Below are positions 53,433-63,310 of a stretch of 64,000 nt of DNA, piece after piece. The stretch is from Chitinophaga tropicalis (GTDB taxonomy: Bacteria > Bacteroidota > Bacteroidia > Chitinophagales > Chitinophagaceae), in NCBI RefSeq assembly GCF_009758205.1, contig NZ_WRXN01000012.1:216974-280973 (forward strand). Direction: 5' to 3'. The number at the start of each line of letters is the position of its first letter. Position 1 is the stretch's first letter. Below the pieces are notes generated by a model. It saw only the letters and a list, made by a program, of their open reading frames with translations, was not told where the DNA came from and searched no databases. The position numbers and the translations under genes are program-made.

Positions 53433-56400
53433 GTGAAGAAATCCCTTAGAAAACCTGCCGGCATTGCAGGTATGATATGCCTTTTTATTGCTGGTACTGC
53501 CGCAGGAGACATACAGCGACGTTATGTACACTCCATAACGCGCGATTCTGTTATACCTGTGAAAGCAACGCCCGATACCCTGAAATATCCTATCACTGAC
53601 AGGCATGCCCCTCAATTGATTGAAGGAGCCAGGAATACTATGGATCTGAAAGATCCTTCCGGTATTAAACAGTCAGTAGAATATGACCCGGTAACCGGAC
53701 AGTATACCATTTCAGAAAAGATTGGCGACAGCTACTACCGTCAGCCTACCCTTATGAGCTTTAAGGATTTTTATGACCTCCAGTCCCGTAAAAGCGAAGA
53801 AGAATATTTCCGCAAACGCGCCGCTACCCTCGGTAATTTAAACCGCACCGGCAATGAACCTGCCCTGGTAAAAAGCAACAACCTCTTTGACCGCCTCTTT
53901 GGCGGTAATAAAGTAGATATCAAACCCCAGGGGTTCCTGGAGGTCTCTCTGGGTTACGACGGACAGTACATCAATAACCCCGTCCTCACCGAACAGGCCC
54001 GCAGAAGCGGAGGACTTGCCATGGATATGAACATTAATCTGAACGTTACCGGTAAAATAGGTGACAAACTGAAGATCATCACCAACTATAACACTCAATC
54101 CACCTTCGATTTTGAGAACCAGATCAAACTGGAATACACCGGTTATTCAGATGAGATCATCAAAAAGATAGAAGCAGGGAACGTAAGCTTCCCACTAAGC
54201 AGTTCCCTCATCAGTGGTATGCAATCCCTCTTTGGGATAAAAACACAATTGCAGTTCGGCCGGTTAATGATAACCAGCGTACTCTCCAGCCAGAAATCAG
54301 AAAAACAGACATTGACGCTGAAAGGAGGCTCACAATCGCAGTCTTATACCATCAAAGCCAACGCCTATGACGACAACCGTCACTTCCTCATGGCGCAGTT
54401 CTTCAGGGATACTTTCAACTACGCAATGGGCAACCTGCCCTCCGTACGCTCTATGGTGAATATCACCAGGCTGGAAGTATGGGTCACCAACAAGACCGGC
54501 ACCACCACGAATACACGGAACGTAGTAGCACTGATGGACCTGGCAGAATACAATCCTTATAATACCAGTGCAGTGCAGGTAATCTCAGGAGGCAAATTAC
54601 CCTTCAACGGTATTAATAACCTGTACAGCAACCTCAATGACGATGCCGCCAGGAACCCATTCACAGTAGTAAGCAGGCTGCAGGCGGCCGGATTGGCGCC
54701 TGTACAGGATTATGAGAAGACCTATGCCCGCAAGCTGGACAGTACAGAGTACACCGTCAACAGAAAACTGGGATATATATCACTTAATAGCCAGCTGGCT
54801 TCAGACCAGGTGCTGGCAGTAGCATACGAGTATAGCTACAACGGGCGTACCTATAAGGTGGGCGACTTTGCCCAGGACCTCCCCCCTGATGAAAGCAACA
54901 GCGCCAACAGCAGGGTCCTTTTCCTGAAAATGCTGAAGGCTACCGCCGCCCGTCCAGCCCTGCCCATATGGGACCTGATGATGAAGAACATCTACTCCAC
55001 CGGCGCCTACCAGGTCAGTAATACTGACTTTACGATGGACATCTATTACAATGATCCGGGCAATGACAGTCGCGCATCCAGCCAACGACGTTATCTCCCG
55101 GACGCGGTTGACAGCTGGAGCGGGGCTCCTATCATCTCCATAGTCAACCTCGATAATCTCAATAATAATAACGACCCGCAACCGGACGGTGTGTTTGACT
55201 TCGTGAGCGGTTATACCATAGATCCTTCCAACGGCAGGATCATCTTTCCTGTGCTGGAGCCCTTTGGTAAAGACCTGGCTAAAGCTTTCGGGGGAGATGC
55301 TGCCCTGGAAAAACAATACCTCTACACCCAGCTGTATGACTCTACCAAAACAGCGGCAGAACAGTTCACCGCTCTGAACCGCTTCCTGCTCAAAGGCTCA
55401 TACAAGGCCGGCAGCTCATCAGAAGTATCTCTTAACGCCTTCAATATTCCTTCAGGCTCCGTAACAGTTACCTCCGGCGGCAGAACGCTGACAGAGAATA
55501 TTGACTATGTGGTGGATTATAACCTGGGCAGGGTGAAGATCATCAACGATGGTATACTCAGCTCCGGTAACACTATCAACGTATCTTTCGAGAACGGCGG
55601 GCTTTATGGTCAGCAGGTACGTAACTACAGCGGCACCCGGCTGGATTATGCCATCAATGACAAGCTGAATATCGGCTCTACTATCGTGCATATGAGTGAA
55701 CGCCCGTATACCAATAAAGTGAACTATGGAGAAGATCCTATCAACAATACCGTAGTAGGCTTAGATGGTAATTACAATTCCGAATGGAAGGGCCTGACAA
55801 GACTGCTGGACAAGCTGCCCTATTACAGTACTAAAACCCCGTCCATGATCAGCCTGAGCGGAGAAGGCGCCCGCCTGTTTCCCGGTCACAGTAAGCTGAT
55901 CAACAACTTCGGCACCAGCGAGGGACAGATATACATAGACGATTTTGAAGGCACTCAAAGCAACTATGACCTGAAAAGCCCCTCCTCCAGCTGGGTGCTG
56001 GCCTCCACTCCTGCCGGTGCAACAGACAGCACTGGGGCAATAATGTTCCCCGAAGCTACCCAGATAGACTCCCTGGGCTATGGCAAGAACAGGGCATTGC
56101 TGGCCTGGTATATTATAGAGCCTACCCTGCAGCTCACATCCACCACGGGACTGCCTGCAGGCATCACCCGCGATGACCAGTCAGACCCCAGGGTACGTAT
56201 CGTATATCAGCAGGAGATCTTCCCGAATATCTCAACCGGGTATTCCCAGACCCAGCTGCCTACGCTTGATCTGGCGTATTATCCTGACCAGCGCGGCCCT
56301 TATAACTTCGAGACTGACAGAACAGCGCTGAATGATAATGGTACGCTTAAATCGCCTAAAAAACGCTGGGCAGGGATCATGCGTTCGCTGGATAATACCG

Positions 56401-59400
56401 ACTTTGAAAATTCCAATATACAGTACATAGAATTCTGGTTGCAGGACCCGTTCATTAAAGCACCTACCAGTACCGGCGGCGATCTCTATTTCAACCTGGG
56501 CAGTATTTCTGAAGATGTGCTGAAAGATTCCCGCAAGTTCTTTGAGAACGGGTTGAAAAGCCCGTCAACCACTATCAACTATGACTCCAGCAGCTGGGGC
56601 AGAGTGCCTAACTATGAGCAACAGCTGACCAGGGCGTTTGATAATGATGCTTCCGTAAGGCAGTACCAGGACGTAGGATATGATGGCTTGGGCAGTGCAG
56701 ATGAAGCGGCATTCCGGTCTGCTTACCTTACACAGCTGAGGAACAATTTCGGCGCTAACTCCCCTGTCTACCAGGCAGCGCTTGCAGATCCCTCCAACGA
56801 TAATTACCACTACTACCGGGGCGATGATTATGATGCAGAACAACTGTCTATACAACGCCGGTACAAACGTTTCAGCATGCCGGAAGGCAACTCGCCCGCC
56901 ACCAGCGGCAATGCCACTTACTCTTCCGCGGCAACGAATACTCCTGAATCGGAAGATCTTAACAATGATAACACCATGAATGAAACGGAAGCTTATTTCC
57001 AGTACCGGGTGCATATGCAGCCCAATATGGAAATAGGCGCCAACTACATTGTAGATAAGATCAACACCAACGTTACACTGGCCAATGGCAGCACATCCAC
57101 AGAAACATGGTACCAGTTTAAGATACCTGTTGATCAGTACAACGCTGCCATTGGCGGTATTACCGATTTCAAGTCCATTCGCTTCATGCGCATGTTCCTG
57201 ACCAACTTCCAGGACTCTGTAGTACTGCGCTTCGGCAAACTCGGACTGGTACGCAACCAGTGGAGGCAATACCGTTATGAACTGCAGACAGGTGCAGGAG
57301 ATATGGTAAATACCAGCACGGCTACTACCTTCAACACTACCGCCGTGAACATAGAAGAAAATGCTTCCCGTACACCGGTACCATATGTGCTGCCCCCGGG
57401 ATTGCAACGTTCATCAACCGTCAGCACCAGCAACACTACCCTTCTTCTCAATGAGCAATCTCTTTCCATGCAGGTGTGCAACCTGCAGGACGGCAAAGGC
57501 AGAGCCGTTTACAAAACCCTGGGAATGGACCTCCGGCGCTATAAAAAACTGCAGATGTTCATTCACGCTGAAGCAGTAGATAACGAGGCCTCCCTGAATG
57601 ATAACGACCTGGAAGCCGTTATCCGCCTGGGAAGCGACTTTACCGAGAACTTCTATGAATACCGTATCCCGTTGAAAAAAACGGCCTTCGGCTCTAAATC
57701 GCAAACTGCCATATGGCCCACTGAAAATGAGCTGAACCTTCTTCTCACAGACTTCAGCAACCTGAAGCTGACACGGAACAATGCAGGAGCATCCACTACT
57801 ACACTTTATGAAAAAACGCTGACAGGCGGCAATACCATTGCTGTAATAGGCAACCCCAACCTGGGAAATGTGGAAGCAATGATGATAGCGGTATACAATC
57901 CACAGAATGATGGTTCACCCAAATGTGGCGAGATATGGTTTGATGAACTACGGCTGAGCGGTATGGACGAGAAAGGTGGTTATGCCGCCACCGGCCGTTT
58001 AAACCTGCAATTGGCAGATCTTGGTACGCTGGCGCTTAGCGGCAATATGCATACCGCCGGTTATGGCGCTGTAAACCAGAGTGTGAATGAACGGTTCCAG
58101 GATAACCTGACACAATACGATGCTTCTCTTAGCCTGGATATGGGTAAGTTATTACCAAAGAAAGCCAATATAGCTATACCTGTTTATGCTGGTCAGTCGA
58201 AATCCAATAGTCTGCCGGAATATGATCCTTTTGATGCAGACATCAAACTGAAAGACAAGCTCAACATGGCTACCAGCAAGCGGCAGCGGGACTCTATCCG
58301 GCAGCAGGCGCAGGATGTGACCACTATCACCAGCCTGAATGTGACCAACATGAGAAAACTCAGTAACGGGAAAAAGAAGCTCAAACCCTGGAGTATTGAG
58401 AACCTGGACCTTACCTATGCCTATACCGGCACCAGGCAGCACAACCCTATCACAGAAAATTATGAGCTGACAAAGAACAGGGGTGTGCTGGGTTACAACT
58501 ATAGTACACAAGGCAAATACATACAGCCATTTAAAAAACTGTTCAAAAGCAAATCAGCCTGGCTGGCGTTGATAAGAGATTTCAATTTCAATCCGCTGCC
58601 GTCTTCCGTCAACTTCCGTGCAGATCTGAACAGGCAGTTCAGCGCCACCCGGTTGCGGAATGTGGGAAGTGATTATAAGCTCAGGGAAACGTACAGCAAA
58701 TACTTTAACTTTGACCGTTATTATGGGCTGAAATGGGACCTTACCCGCAATCTCAGCTTTGACCTTACAGCAGTCAACAATGCCAGGGTAGATGAACCTG
58801 AAGGGCGTATCAATACACAGGCAAAGAAAGACAGCTTATGGTCTAACCTGAAAAAGCTGGGACGCACCACCAATTACTTCCAGACATTCAATGCCACGTA
58901 TGCACTTCCTATGAACAAACTGCCATTACTGAACTGGACCAGCATTGCCGTGAACTATACTGCCCAGTACCGGTGGACGGCCGCTTCTCTGTCCAACAGG
59001 ATACAGGGTAATACAATAGAGAACTCGCAGGCCACTACCATAGTAGCAGAGTTCAAACTGAGTGATCTTTATAATAAATCAAAATTCCTGAAACAGGTCA
59101 CCGCCAATCCGCAGCAACCGGCTAAATCAACGCCAGGCAAGAATACAGCTGCTGCAAAGAAACCGGCGGAGCCTCCGCCACCAGAAATATCTCCATTGGT
59201 AAAAGGATTACTGAAGCCGTTGCTGGCTGTTAAAAGGATCAGCATTAACTACTCCGAAAATAACTATACCAGTTTACCGGGGTATATGGACAGTACACAG
59301 GCATTAGGTATGAATTGGCGCAGTATGCAGCCAGGGCTGGCATTTGTATTCGGGTATCAGCCGGATTCAAAATGGCTGGATGAAAAAGCACGTAAGGGAC

Positions 59401-60626
59401 TGATAAGCCGGGATACGCTGTTCAACTCACAGTTCCGCCAGCAGTTCTCACAATCGCTCAATGTACAGGCACAGTTAGAACCTGTCAACAGTTTGCGGAT
59501 TGATCTGTCACTCACAAAAACGTTCTCAAAAACACATACAGAACTGTTCAAAGACCGTTACGGTGCTGGTAACTATGAACATCTTGATCCCTATGAAACA
59601 GGAGGTTTCCAGGTCACTTCCATTATGCTGAAAACGTTCTTTGGCAAGGGTGGGTTAGCAAAGGCTTTTACCAACTTCCGGAATTACCGTACCATTCTTT
59701 CCAGGCGGTACTGGAATCAGAACCCCTATACAAAAGATCCTGACCTGCCGGTGTATGATACCGGCGATGCCAGTTATATGTATGGTTATGGCAAGTATGA
59801 ACAGAATGTGCTGATCTCTTCTTTCCTTGCTGCCTACACGGGGAAAGATCCCGAGAAGATAGGGCTGATAGCTACTTCGGGATTGGATAAAGTGCGGAGC
59901 AATCCCTTCCGGAACATTATCCCCCTGCCTAACTGGCGGGTTACCTATGATGGTTTGAGCAGGCTGGAGCCCTTCAGCAGCCTGGTGCAAAGCCTGATAC
60001 TGACGCATGCTTATGTGAGCAATATCAGTATGAATTCATTTAACAGCACTTCTACGTACCTGGATAAATGGTCGCTCGGTAATCCCAGCTTTATTGATAC
60101 CCTCTCCGGTAACTACGTCCCTTATTACACGGTGCCTAATATCACCATGATGGAACAGATGTCGCCATTACTGGGTATTGATATGACGTTGAAGAATAAC
60201 CTGAATATGCGGATTGAATACAGGACCACACGTTCTCTTAGTCTTAACCTGACGGATTACCAGTTAGTGGAAGCGCATACAGGTGAGATCACCGTCGGAG
60301 GCGGCTACAGGATAAGAGGATTAATACTGCCTTTTGCTATAGGGCCTGATGGTTCCAGGAAGCTGGATAATGATCTGAACCTGCGTATGGATATAGGATA
60401 TCGTGATGAGAAGTCTGTTAACCATCAGCTGGATGGTAGTGTGTCTGTTCCTACATCAGGTCAAAAGGTGATCAGTATAGCGCCTTCTGTTGATTATGTG
60501 CTTAATAAGCGGATGAACCTGAAATTCTTTTATACGAGGAAGCAGACCATACCGGTGTTGTCTACAGCAAGTCCCACTATTACCACAAGTGGTGGGTTGA
60601 CGTTGAGGTTTATGCTGGGGCAGTGA
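53433..60626 (+). CDS. sprA: SprA, outer-membrane channel of the type IX secretion system
   Basis: This 2397-residue protein starts at GTG 53433 (MKKSLRKPAGIAGMICLF, signal peptide to about 26). The length and content fit SprA/Sov: repeated SprA N-terminal-type segments (about 60-200 and again near 690-760), QGFLEVSLGYDGQYINNP, KIITNYNTQSTFDFENQIKLEY, and IYIDDFEGTQSNYDLKSP. The rest is a giant barrel rich in paired aromatic strands ending LTLRFMLGQ. SprA forms the very large barrel through which folded T9SS cargo crosses the outer membrane, and it is needed for gliding in flavobacteria. It is divergent from two predicted cargo genes. The ruvA gene often found upstream in relatives is absent. 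Confidence 0.96.
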   Translation: MKKSLRKPAGIAGMICLFIAGTAAGDIQRRYVHSITRDSVIPVKATPDTLKYPITDRHAPQLIEGARNTMDLKDPSGIKQSVEYDPVTGQYTISEKIGDSYYRQPTLMSFKDFYDLQSRKSEEEYFRKRAATLGNLNRTGNEPALVKSNNLFDRLFGGNKVDIKPQGFLEVSLGYDGQYINNPVLTEQARRSGGLAMDMNINLNVTGKIGDKLKIITNYNTQSTFDFENQIKLEYTGYSDEIIKKIEAGNVSFPLSSSLISGMQSLFGIKTQLQFGRLMITSVLSSQKSEKQTLTLKGGSQSQSYTIKANAYDDNRHFLMAQFFRDTFNYAMGNLPSVRSMVNITRLEVWVTNKTGTTTNTRNVVALMDLAEYNPYNTSAVQVISGGKLPFNGINNLYSNLNDDAARNPFTVVSRLQAAGLAPVQDYEKTYARKLDSTEYTVNRKLGYISLNSQLASDQVLAVAYEYSYNGRTYKVGDFAQDLPPDESNSANSRVLFLKMLKATAARPALPIWDLMMKNIYSTGAYQVSNTDFTMDIYYNDPGNDSRASSQRRYLPDAVDSWSGAPIISIVNLDNLNNNNDPQPDGVFDFVSGYTIDPSNGRIIFPVLEPFGKDLAKAFGGDAALEKQYLYTQLYDSTKTAAEQFTALNRFLLKGSYKAGSSSEVSLNAFNIPSGSVTVTSGGRTLTENIDYVVDYNLGRVKIINDGILSSGNTINVSFENGGLYGQQVRNYSGTRLDYAINDKLNIGSTIVHMSERPYTNKVNYGEDPINNTVVGLDGNYNSEWKGLTRLLDKLPYYSTKTPSMISLSGEGARLFPGHSKLINNFGTSEGQIYIDDFEGTQSNYDLKSPSSSWVLASTPAGATDSTGAIMFPEATQIDSLGYGKNRALLAWYIIEPTLQLTSTTGLPAGITRDDQSDPRVRIVYQQEIFPNISTGYSQTQLPTLDLAYYPDQRGPYNFETDRTALNDNGTLKSPKKRWAGIMRSLDNTDFENSNIQYIEFWLQDPFIKAPTSTGGDLYFNLGSISEDVLKDSRKFFENGLKSPSTTINYDSSSWGRVPNYEQQLTRAFDNDASVRQYQDVGYDGLGSADEAAFRSAYLTQLRNNFGANSPVYQAALADPSNDNYHYYRGDDYDAEQLSIQRRYKRFSMPEGNSPATSGNATYSSAATNTPESEDLNNDNTMNETEAYFQYRVHMQPNMEIGANYIVDKINTNVTLANGSTSTETWYQFKIPVDQYNAAIGGITDFKSIRFMRMFLTNFQDSVVLRFGKLGLVRNQWRQYRYELQTGAGDMVNTSTATTFNTTAVNIEENASRTPVPYVLPPGLQRSSTVSTSNTTLLLNEQSLSMQVCNLQDGKGRAVYKTLGMDLRRYKKLQMFIHAEAVDNEASLNDNDLEAVIRLGSDFTENFYEYRIPLKKTAFGSKSQTAIWPTENELNLLLTDFSNLKLTRNNAGASTTTLYEKTLTGGNTIAVIGNPNLGNVEAMMIAVYNPQNDGSPKCGEIWFDELRLSGMDEKGGYAATGRLNLQLADLGTLALSGNMHTAGYGAVNQSVNERFQDNLTQYDASLSLDMGKLLPKKANIAIPVYAGQSKSNSLPEYDPFDADIKLKDKLNMATSKRQRDSIRQQAQDVTTITSLNVTNMRKLSNGKKKLKPWSIENLDLTYAYTGTRQHNPITENYELTKNRGVLGYNYSTQGKYIQPFKKLFKSKSAWLALIRDFNFNPLPSSVNFRADLNRQFSATRLRNVGSDYKLRETYSKYFNFDRYYGLKWDLTRNLSFDLTAVNNARVDEPEGRINTQAKKDSLWSNLKKLGRTTNYFQTFNATYALPMNKLPLLNWTSIAVNYTAQYRWTAASLSNRIQGNTIENSQATTIVAEFKLSDLYNKSKFLKQVTANPQQPAKSTPGKNTAAAKKPAEPPPPEISPLVKGLLKPLLAVKRISINYSENNYTSLPGYMDSTQALGMNWRSMQPGLAFVFGYQPDSKWLDEKARKGLISRDTLFNSQFRQQFSQSLNVQAQLEPVNSLRIDLSLTKTFSKTHTELFKDRYGAGNYEHLDPYETGGFQVTSIMLKTFFGKGGLAKAFTNFRNYRTILSRRYWNQNPYTKDPDLPVYDTGDASYMYGYGKYEQNVLISSFLAAYTGKDPEKIGLIATSGLDKVRSNPFRNIIPLPNWRVTYDGLSRLEPFSSLVQSLILTHAYVSNISMNSFNSTSTYLDKWSLGNPSFIDTLSGNYVPYYTVPNITMMEQMSPLLGIDMTLKNNLNMRIEYRTTRSLSLNLTDYQLVEAHTGEITVGGGYRIRGLILPFAIGPDGSRKLDNDLNLRMDIGYRDEKSVNHQLDGSVSVPTSGQKVISIAPSVDYVLNKRMNLKFFYTRKQTIPVLSTASPTITTSGGLTLRFMLGQ

Positions 60627-60693
60627 TGTATATAATTTCAGAATCAGGCTTCGTGTTTAAACATCCGGGGCCTTAATGCTTAGAAAGCGTTCT

Positions 60694-61005
60694 CTACTTC
60701 AAATTTTCTAACTGCTTAAAGAAAGGAATTAAGGTCTTTCCATTTTCGGTGAGATAGTATTCAATATGCAGGGGTTTTTCCTTTATAACAACCTTTTGCA
60801 ATAAGCCAACTTCTTCCAACTCTCTTAGAGCGACAGACAATGTTTGCCTATTGGCCCCTTCAATTTGACGCAACAAACTATTAAAACGTAAAGAGCCATC
60901 AACAGCCAAACGAAAAATTTCCGGCTTCCATTTGCCTGACAATTGTTTTAAGATGGCCTGTGCAGGACAAGTTTCATTTTTTCCCATTGCTCTTTTAGTA
61001 GTCAT
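60694..61005 (-). CDS. HxlR-family regulator, possible redox sensor
   Basis: The 103-residue winged-helix protein has a Cys (Cys13 in ETCPAQAILKQLSGKW) just before the first helix, as in HxlR proteins such as HypR or YodB that sense electrophiles or quinones through that thiol. The DNA-binding part reads RFNSLLRQIEGANRQTLSVALRELEEVGLL. A start six codons later (MGKNET) is possible. It is divergent from an NTF2-like/DsbA-like operon with a palindrome between them, so it is likely their regulator. Confidence 0.9.
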   Translation of the reverse strand: MTTKRAMGKNETCPAQAILKQLSGKWKPEIFRLAVDGSLRFNSLLRQIEGANRQTLSVALRELEEVGLLQKVVIKEKPLHIEYYLTENGKTLIPFFKQLENLK

Positions 61006-61025
61006 AAAAAAGTGACTTATTGGAG

Positions 61026-61041
61026 GCGTAAATTATTACGC
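61026..61041. promoter_or_regulatory. Candidate HxlR operator
   Basis: GCGTAAATTATTACGC has perfect 6-bp arms (GCGTAA/TTACGC) around ATTA. A third half-site, TTTACGC, is at 61047-61053, so two overlapping dyads (GCGTAAA with either TTACGC) are possible. It sits in the 64-base gap between the divergent genes. Confidence 0.6.
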
Positions 61042-61069
61042 TGAACTTTACGCAAAAGTAATAATATTT

Positions 61070-61477
61070 ATGATACAAGAAACGGTAAAAGCACTTACTG
61101 TAGTGCAAGAAATGTTAACAGCATTTGGTAAAGGTGATTTGGAATCTCTTAAACAAACATTATCAGAAGACACCGTTTGGATTTATCACGGAGTAGACGG
61201 TATTCCATATAACGGAACTTATCAGGGCAAGGAAGGTGCTGTAAACTTCATTATGAACATTATGAATAATGTTGACATTCTGGATTTTCAGATAACAAAG
61301 ATGATTGCAGATCAAAATACAGTTGTTGTATTAGGCAGTGAAAAGCAAAAAATAAAAAATAATAGTGAAGTCTTAGAACAAAAATGGGTACAGGTTTATA
61401 CTGTTGAAAATAATTTAATAACCCGACTAGAAGAATTTTCAAATACGGCCTTCTCATTCCAATTATTTCAAAGATGA
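61070..61477 (+). CDS. SnoaL/NTF2-like protein
   Basis: The 135-residue protein is a single NTF2-like cone fold: an N-terminal helix (VVQEMLTAFGKGDLESLKQTL), EDTVWIYHG, YQGKEGAVNFIMNIM, and closing strands VVVLGSEKQKIK, KWVQVYTVENNLITRLEEF. It has no signal peptide. Such proteins act as small isomerases, hydrolases or binding proteins; the substrate is not apparent. Its stop codon overlaps the start of the DsbA-like gene (ATGA), so the two are translationally coupled. Confidence 0.85.
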   Translation: MIQETVKALTVVQEMLTAFGKGDLESLKQTLSEDTVWIYHGVDGIPYNGTYQGKEGAVNFIMNIMNNVDILDFQITKMIADQNTVVVLGSEKQKIKNNSEVLEQKWVQVYTVENNLITRLEEFSNTAFSFQLFQR

Positions 61478-62472
61478 AGCTATCCGGCTATCTTCTAATA
61501 TCAATACTCTTATTTGGTCATAAAATTTGTCAGGCTCAAACAAAAAGAATGGAAAATAATAACCCTTTATTGTGCAATCCGGAAAATGGCATTTGTGAAC
61601 TTCCTGCACACGACACGAGATCGGCTGATAGTAACAATTATAAGCCAGAAAGGAAGCCAATAAAGATTATTTACTACACCGACCCAATCTGCTCTTCCTG
61701 TTGGGGCGTAGAGCCTCAATTGCGGAAACTTAAATTAGAATATGGGGGAAGTATTGAAATAGAGTACAGAATGGGTGGTTTGTTACCTGATTGGAGTTAT
61801 AATAGTGGAGGAATTAGTAAACCTGCTGATGTTGCTCACCACTGGGATGAAGTAAGTATGTATTATGATATGCCCATAGATGGCGATATTTGGTTAGAAG
61901 ACCCATTAACATCTTCTTATCCACCTTCAATTGCCTTTAAGGCAGCCCAACTACAAGACAACGAAAAAGCAATTTTATTTCTTCGTGAAATCAGAGAAAT
62001 GGTATTCCTGAAAAAAAAGAATATAACAAAATGGGAGCACCTGGAATTAGCTGCCAGGAATGTTGGGTTGAACATTGTCCAATTTAAAAAGTCTTATGAA
62101 GGAGAAGCAAAAGAACTTTTTAATAAAGATTTGCAATCAGGCAGAGAATTAGGAGTAAAAGGTTTCCCTACAATATTTTTTGCTGACACAGCAGGAAAGA
62201 CTGAAATTGTTTATGGTTCAAGACCATACAGTTTTTATGAAAATGCCTTACTGAATCTTTACCCAACTACTGTAAAAAGCCAGTATGACAAAACCTGGCT
62301 TTCTGTATTCTCAAAGTATTCTTCACTGACAGCGAAAGAATTTTCAGAACTAACAGGAGCGGCAAGAAACGAAAGTGAAAGTATCCTGGACGAATTAACT
62401 ACCAAAGGGAAGTTAGATAAATTGATAACAAAAAACGGAGCACTTTGGACATTTAGGAATGCCAATCCCTGA
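61474..62472 (+). CDS. DsbA-family thiol oxidoreductase (SpxH/FrnE-like)
   Basis: The 332-residue protein carries the thioredoxin-like active site DPICSSCWG near residue 72, with the helical insert and the cis-Pro region VKGFPTIFF (about 230) of the DSBA-like fold. The C-terminal 70 residues form a small helical domain (SLTAKEFSELTG). The first 22 residues look like a signal peptide (MKLSGYLLISILLFGHK to CQAQ), unlike the cytosolic SpxH-type relatives; Met26 (MENNNPLLCNPENGICELP) is an alternative start that would make it cytosolic. It overlaps the upstream gene by four bases. It may protect or repair thiols under the control of the redox-type HxlR regulator. Confidence 0.87.
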   Translation: MKLSGYLLISILLFGHKICQAQTKRMENNNPLLCNPENGICELPAHDTRSADSNNYKPERKPIKIIYYTDPICSSCWGVEPQLRKLKLEYGGSIEIEYRMGGLLPDWSYNSGGISKPADVAHHWDEVSMYYDMPIDGDIWLEDPLTSSYPPSIAFKAAQLQDNEKAILFLREIREMVFLKKKNITKWEHLELAARNVGLNIVQFKKSYEGEAKELFNKDLQSGRELGVKGFPTIFFADTAGKTEIVYGSRPYSFYENALLNLYPTTVKSQYDKTWLSVFSKYSSLTAKEFSELTGAARNESESILDELTTKGKLDKLITKNGALWTFRNANP

Positions 62473-62593
62473 TAGCGATTGGACAATAGTGACATAAATA
62501 TACACGTGCCCTGAAAGGTTTGTATTGATGTTTGACTACCGCTGGAGAAAATCTTTAGAACGAATAATTTGTATAACGTTTAACTCAAATCAG

Positions 62594-63016
62594 ATGAAAA
62601 AAAAGTGGACAACTGAAGAACTTAAAGAGCGTTCCTGGAAATTTGACGATGAAGCATTTAACAAATGGAATTTTGATATCGTGGATGAATTGGTGCATCC
62701 TGATTTTATAAATCATGATCCTTTACCAGGAATGGATCCGACAAGAGAAGGAATAAAAAATTATTTACCAGGTTTTAAGGCTGCGTTTCCCGATCTGAAA
62801 TTTGTCAATGACAGCATAATAGCGGAAGGTGATATTGTCGCCCACCGCGTAACATGGTACGGTACACATTCTGGTGAATACCTGGGTGTGCCGGCAACAG
62901 GCAAAAAAATCAGTTTCCGAACACATGACTTTCAACGTTGGGAGGATGGATTATTAATAGAAAGATGGAGCACAGCAGACGTTGAACAAATGTTAATTGA
63001 CTTGGGCCTTAAATAA
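62594..63016 (+). CDS. SnoaL-like ester cyclase family protein
   Basis: With ATG 62594 (MKKKWTTEELKERSWKF) the protein has 140 residues; earlier in-frame starts at 62525 or 62528 add an unconserved stretch. The family pattern is clear: an NTF2-like fold with ELVHPDFINHDP, GIKNYLPGFKAAFPDLKF, VAHRVTWYGTHSGEYLGVPATGK, and ISFRTHDFQRWEDGLLIERW. SnoaL relatives include polyketide cyclases, but most members like this have unknown substrate. It follows the DsbA-like gene by about 120 bases and is probably in the same regulated group. Confidence 0.88.
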   Translation: MKKKWTTEELKERSWKFDDEAFNKWNFDIVDELVHPDFINHDPLPGMDPTREGIKNYLPGFKAAFPDLKFVNDSIIAEGDIVAHRVTWYGTHSGEYLGVPATGKKISFRTHDFQRWEDGLLIERWSTADVEQMLIDLGLK

Positions 63017-63102
63017 AGGTAGTGTTCATCAGGCAGTAAGAAAAAGGACTATTGTCTTTTTATTTAGGTATGTTGTACTTTACAAAACATTTCTATATTC
63101 AG

Positions 63103-63133
63103 GAGGCTGCATTAGCTAATTTGATGCAGCCTC
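63103..63133 (+). terminator. Hairpin, possible terminator
   Basis: GAGGCTGCAT and ATGCAGCCTC form a perfect 10-bp stem with an 11-base loop, followed by TGATTATTATTTTC. It lies about 90 bases past the SnoaL-like stop. Confidence 0.55.
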
Positions 63134-63253
63134 TGATTATTATTTTCAAGTAGAGAAAATACTTTAAGGAACTCAGTAAAACATTAACTTTATCAACAAA
63201 GCAGATACTACATATTATGGAATCGAAGATATAATGACAACAGCTTAAAATTG

Positions 63254-63279
63254 GGGGAAGGCGCTGTCGCGCCTTCCCC
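63254..63279. repeat. Perfect GC-rich hairpin beside the IS element
   Basis: GGGGAAGGCGC and GCGCCTTCCCC pair over 11 bp around TGTC. It lies about 30 bases before the predicted IS left end, and may be a terminator or the structured site into which the element inserted. Confidence 0.55.
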
Positions 63280-63310
63280 GTTCCACCAATGGAAAGATTG
63301 CCAATGCTAA

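Noticed and set aside
53236..53436. Short plus-strand frame upstream of sprA
   Set aside because: It starts at TTG, has no family pattern and overlaps the sprA start by four bases; it is more likely leader DNA.
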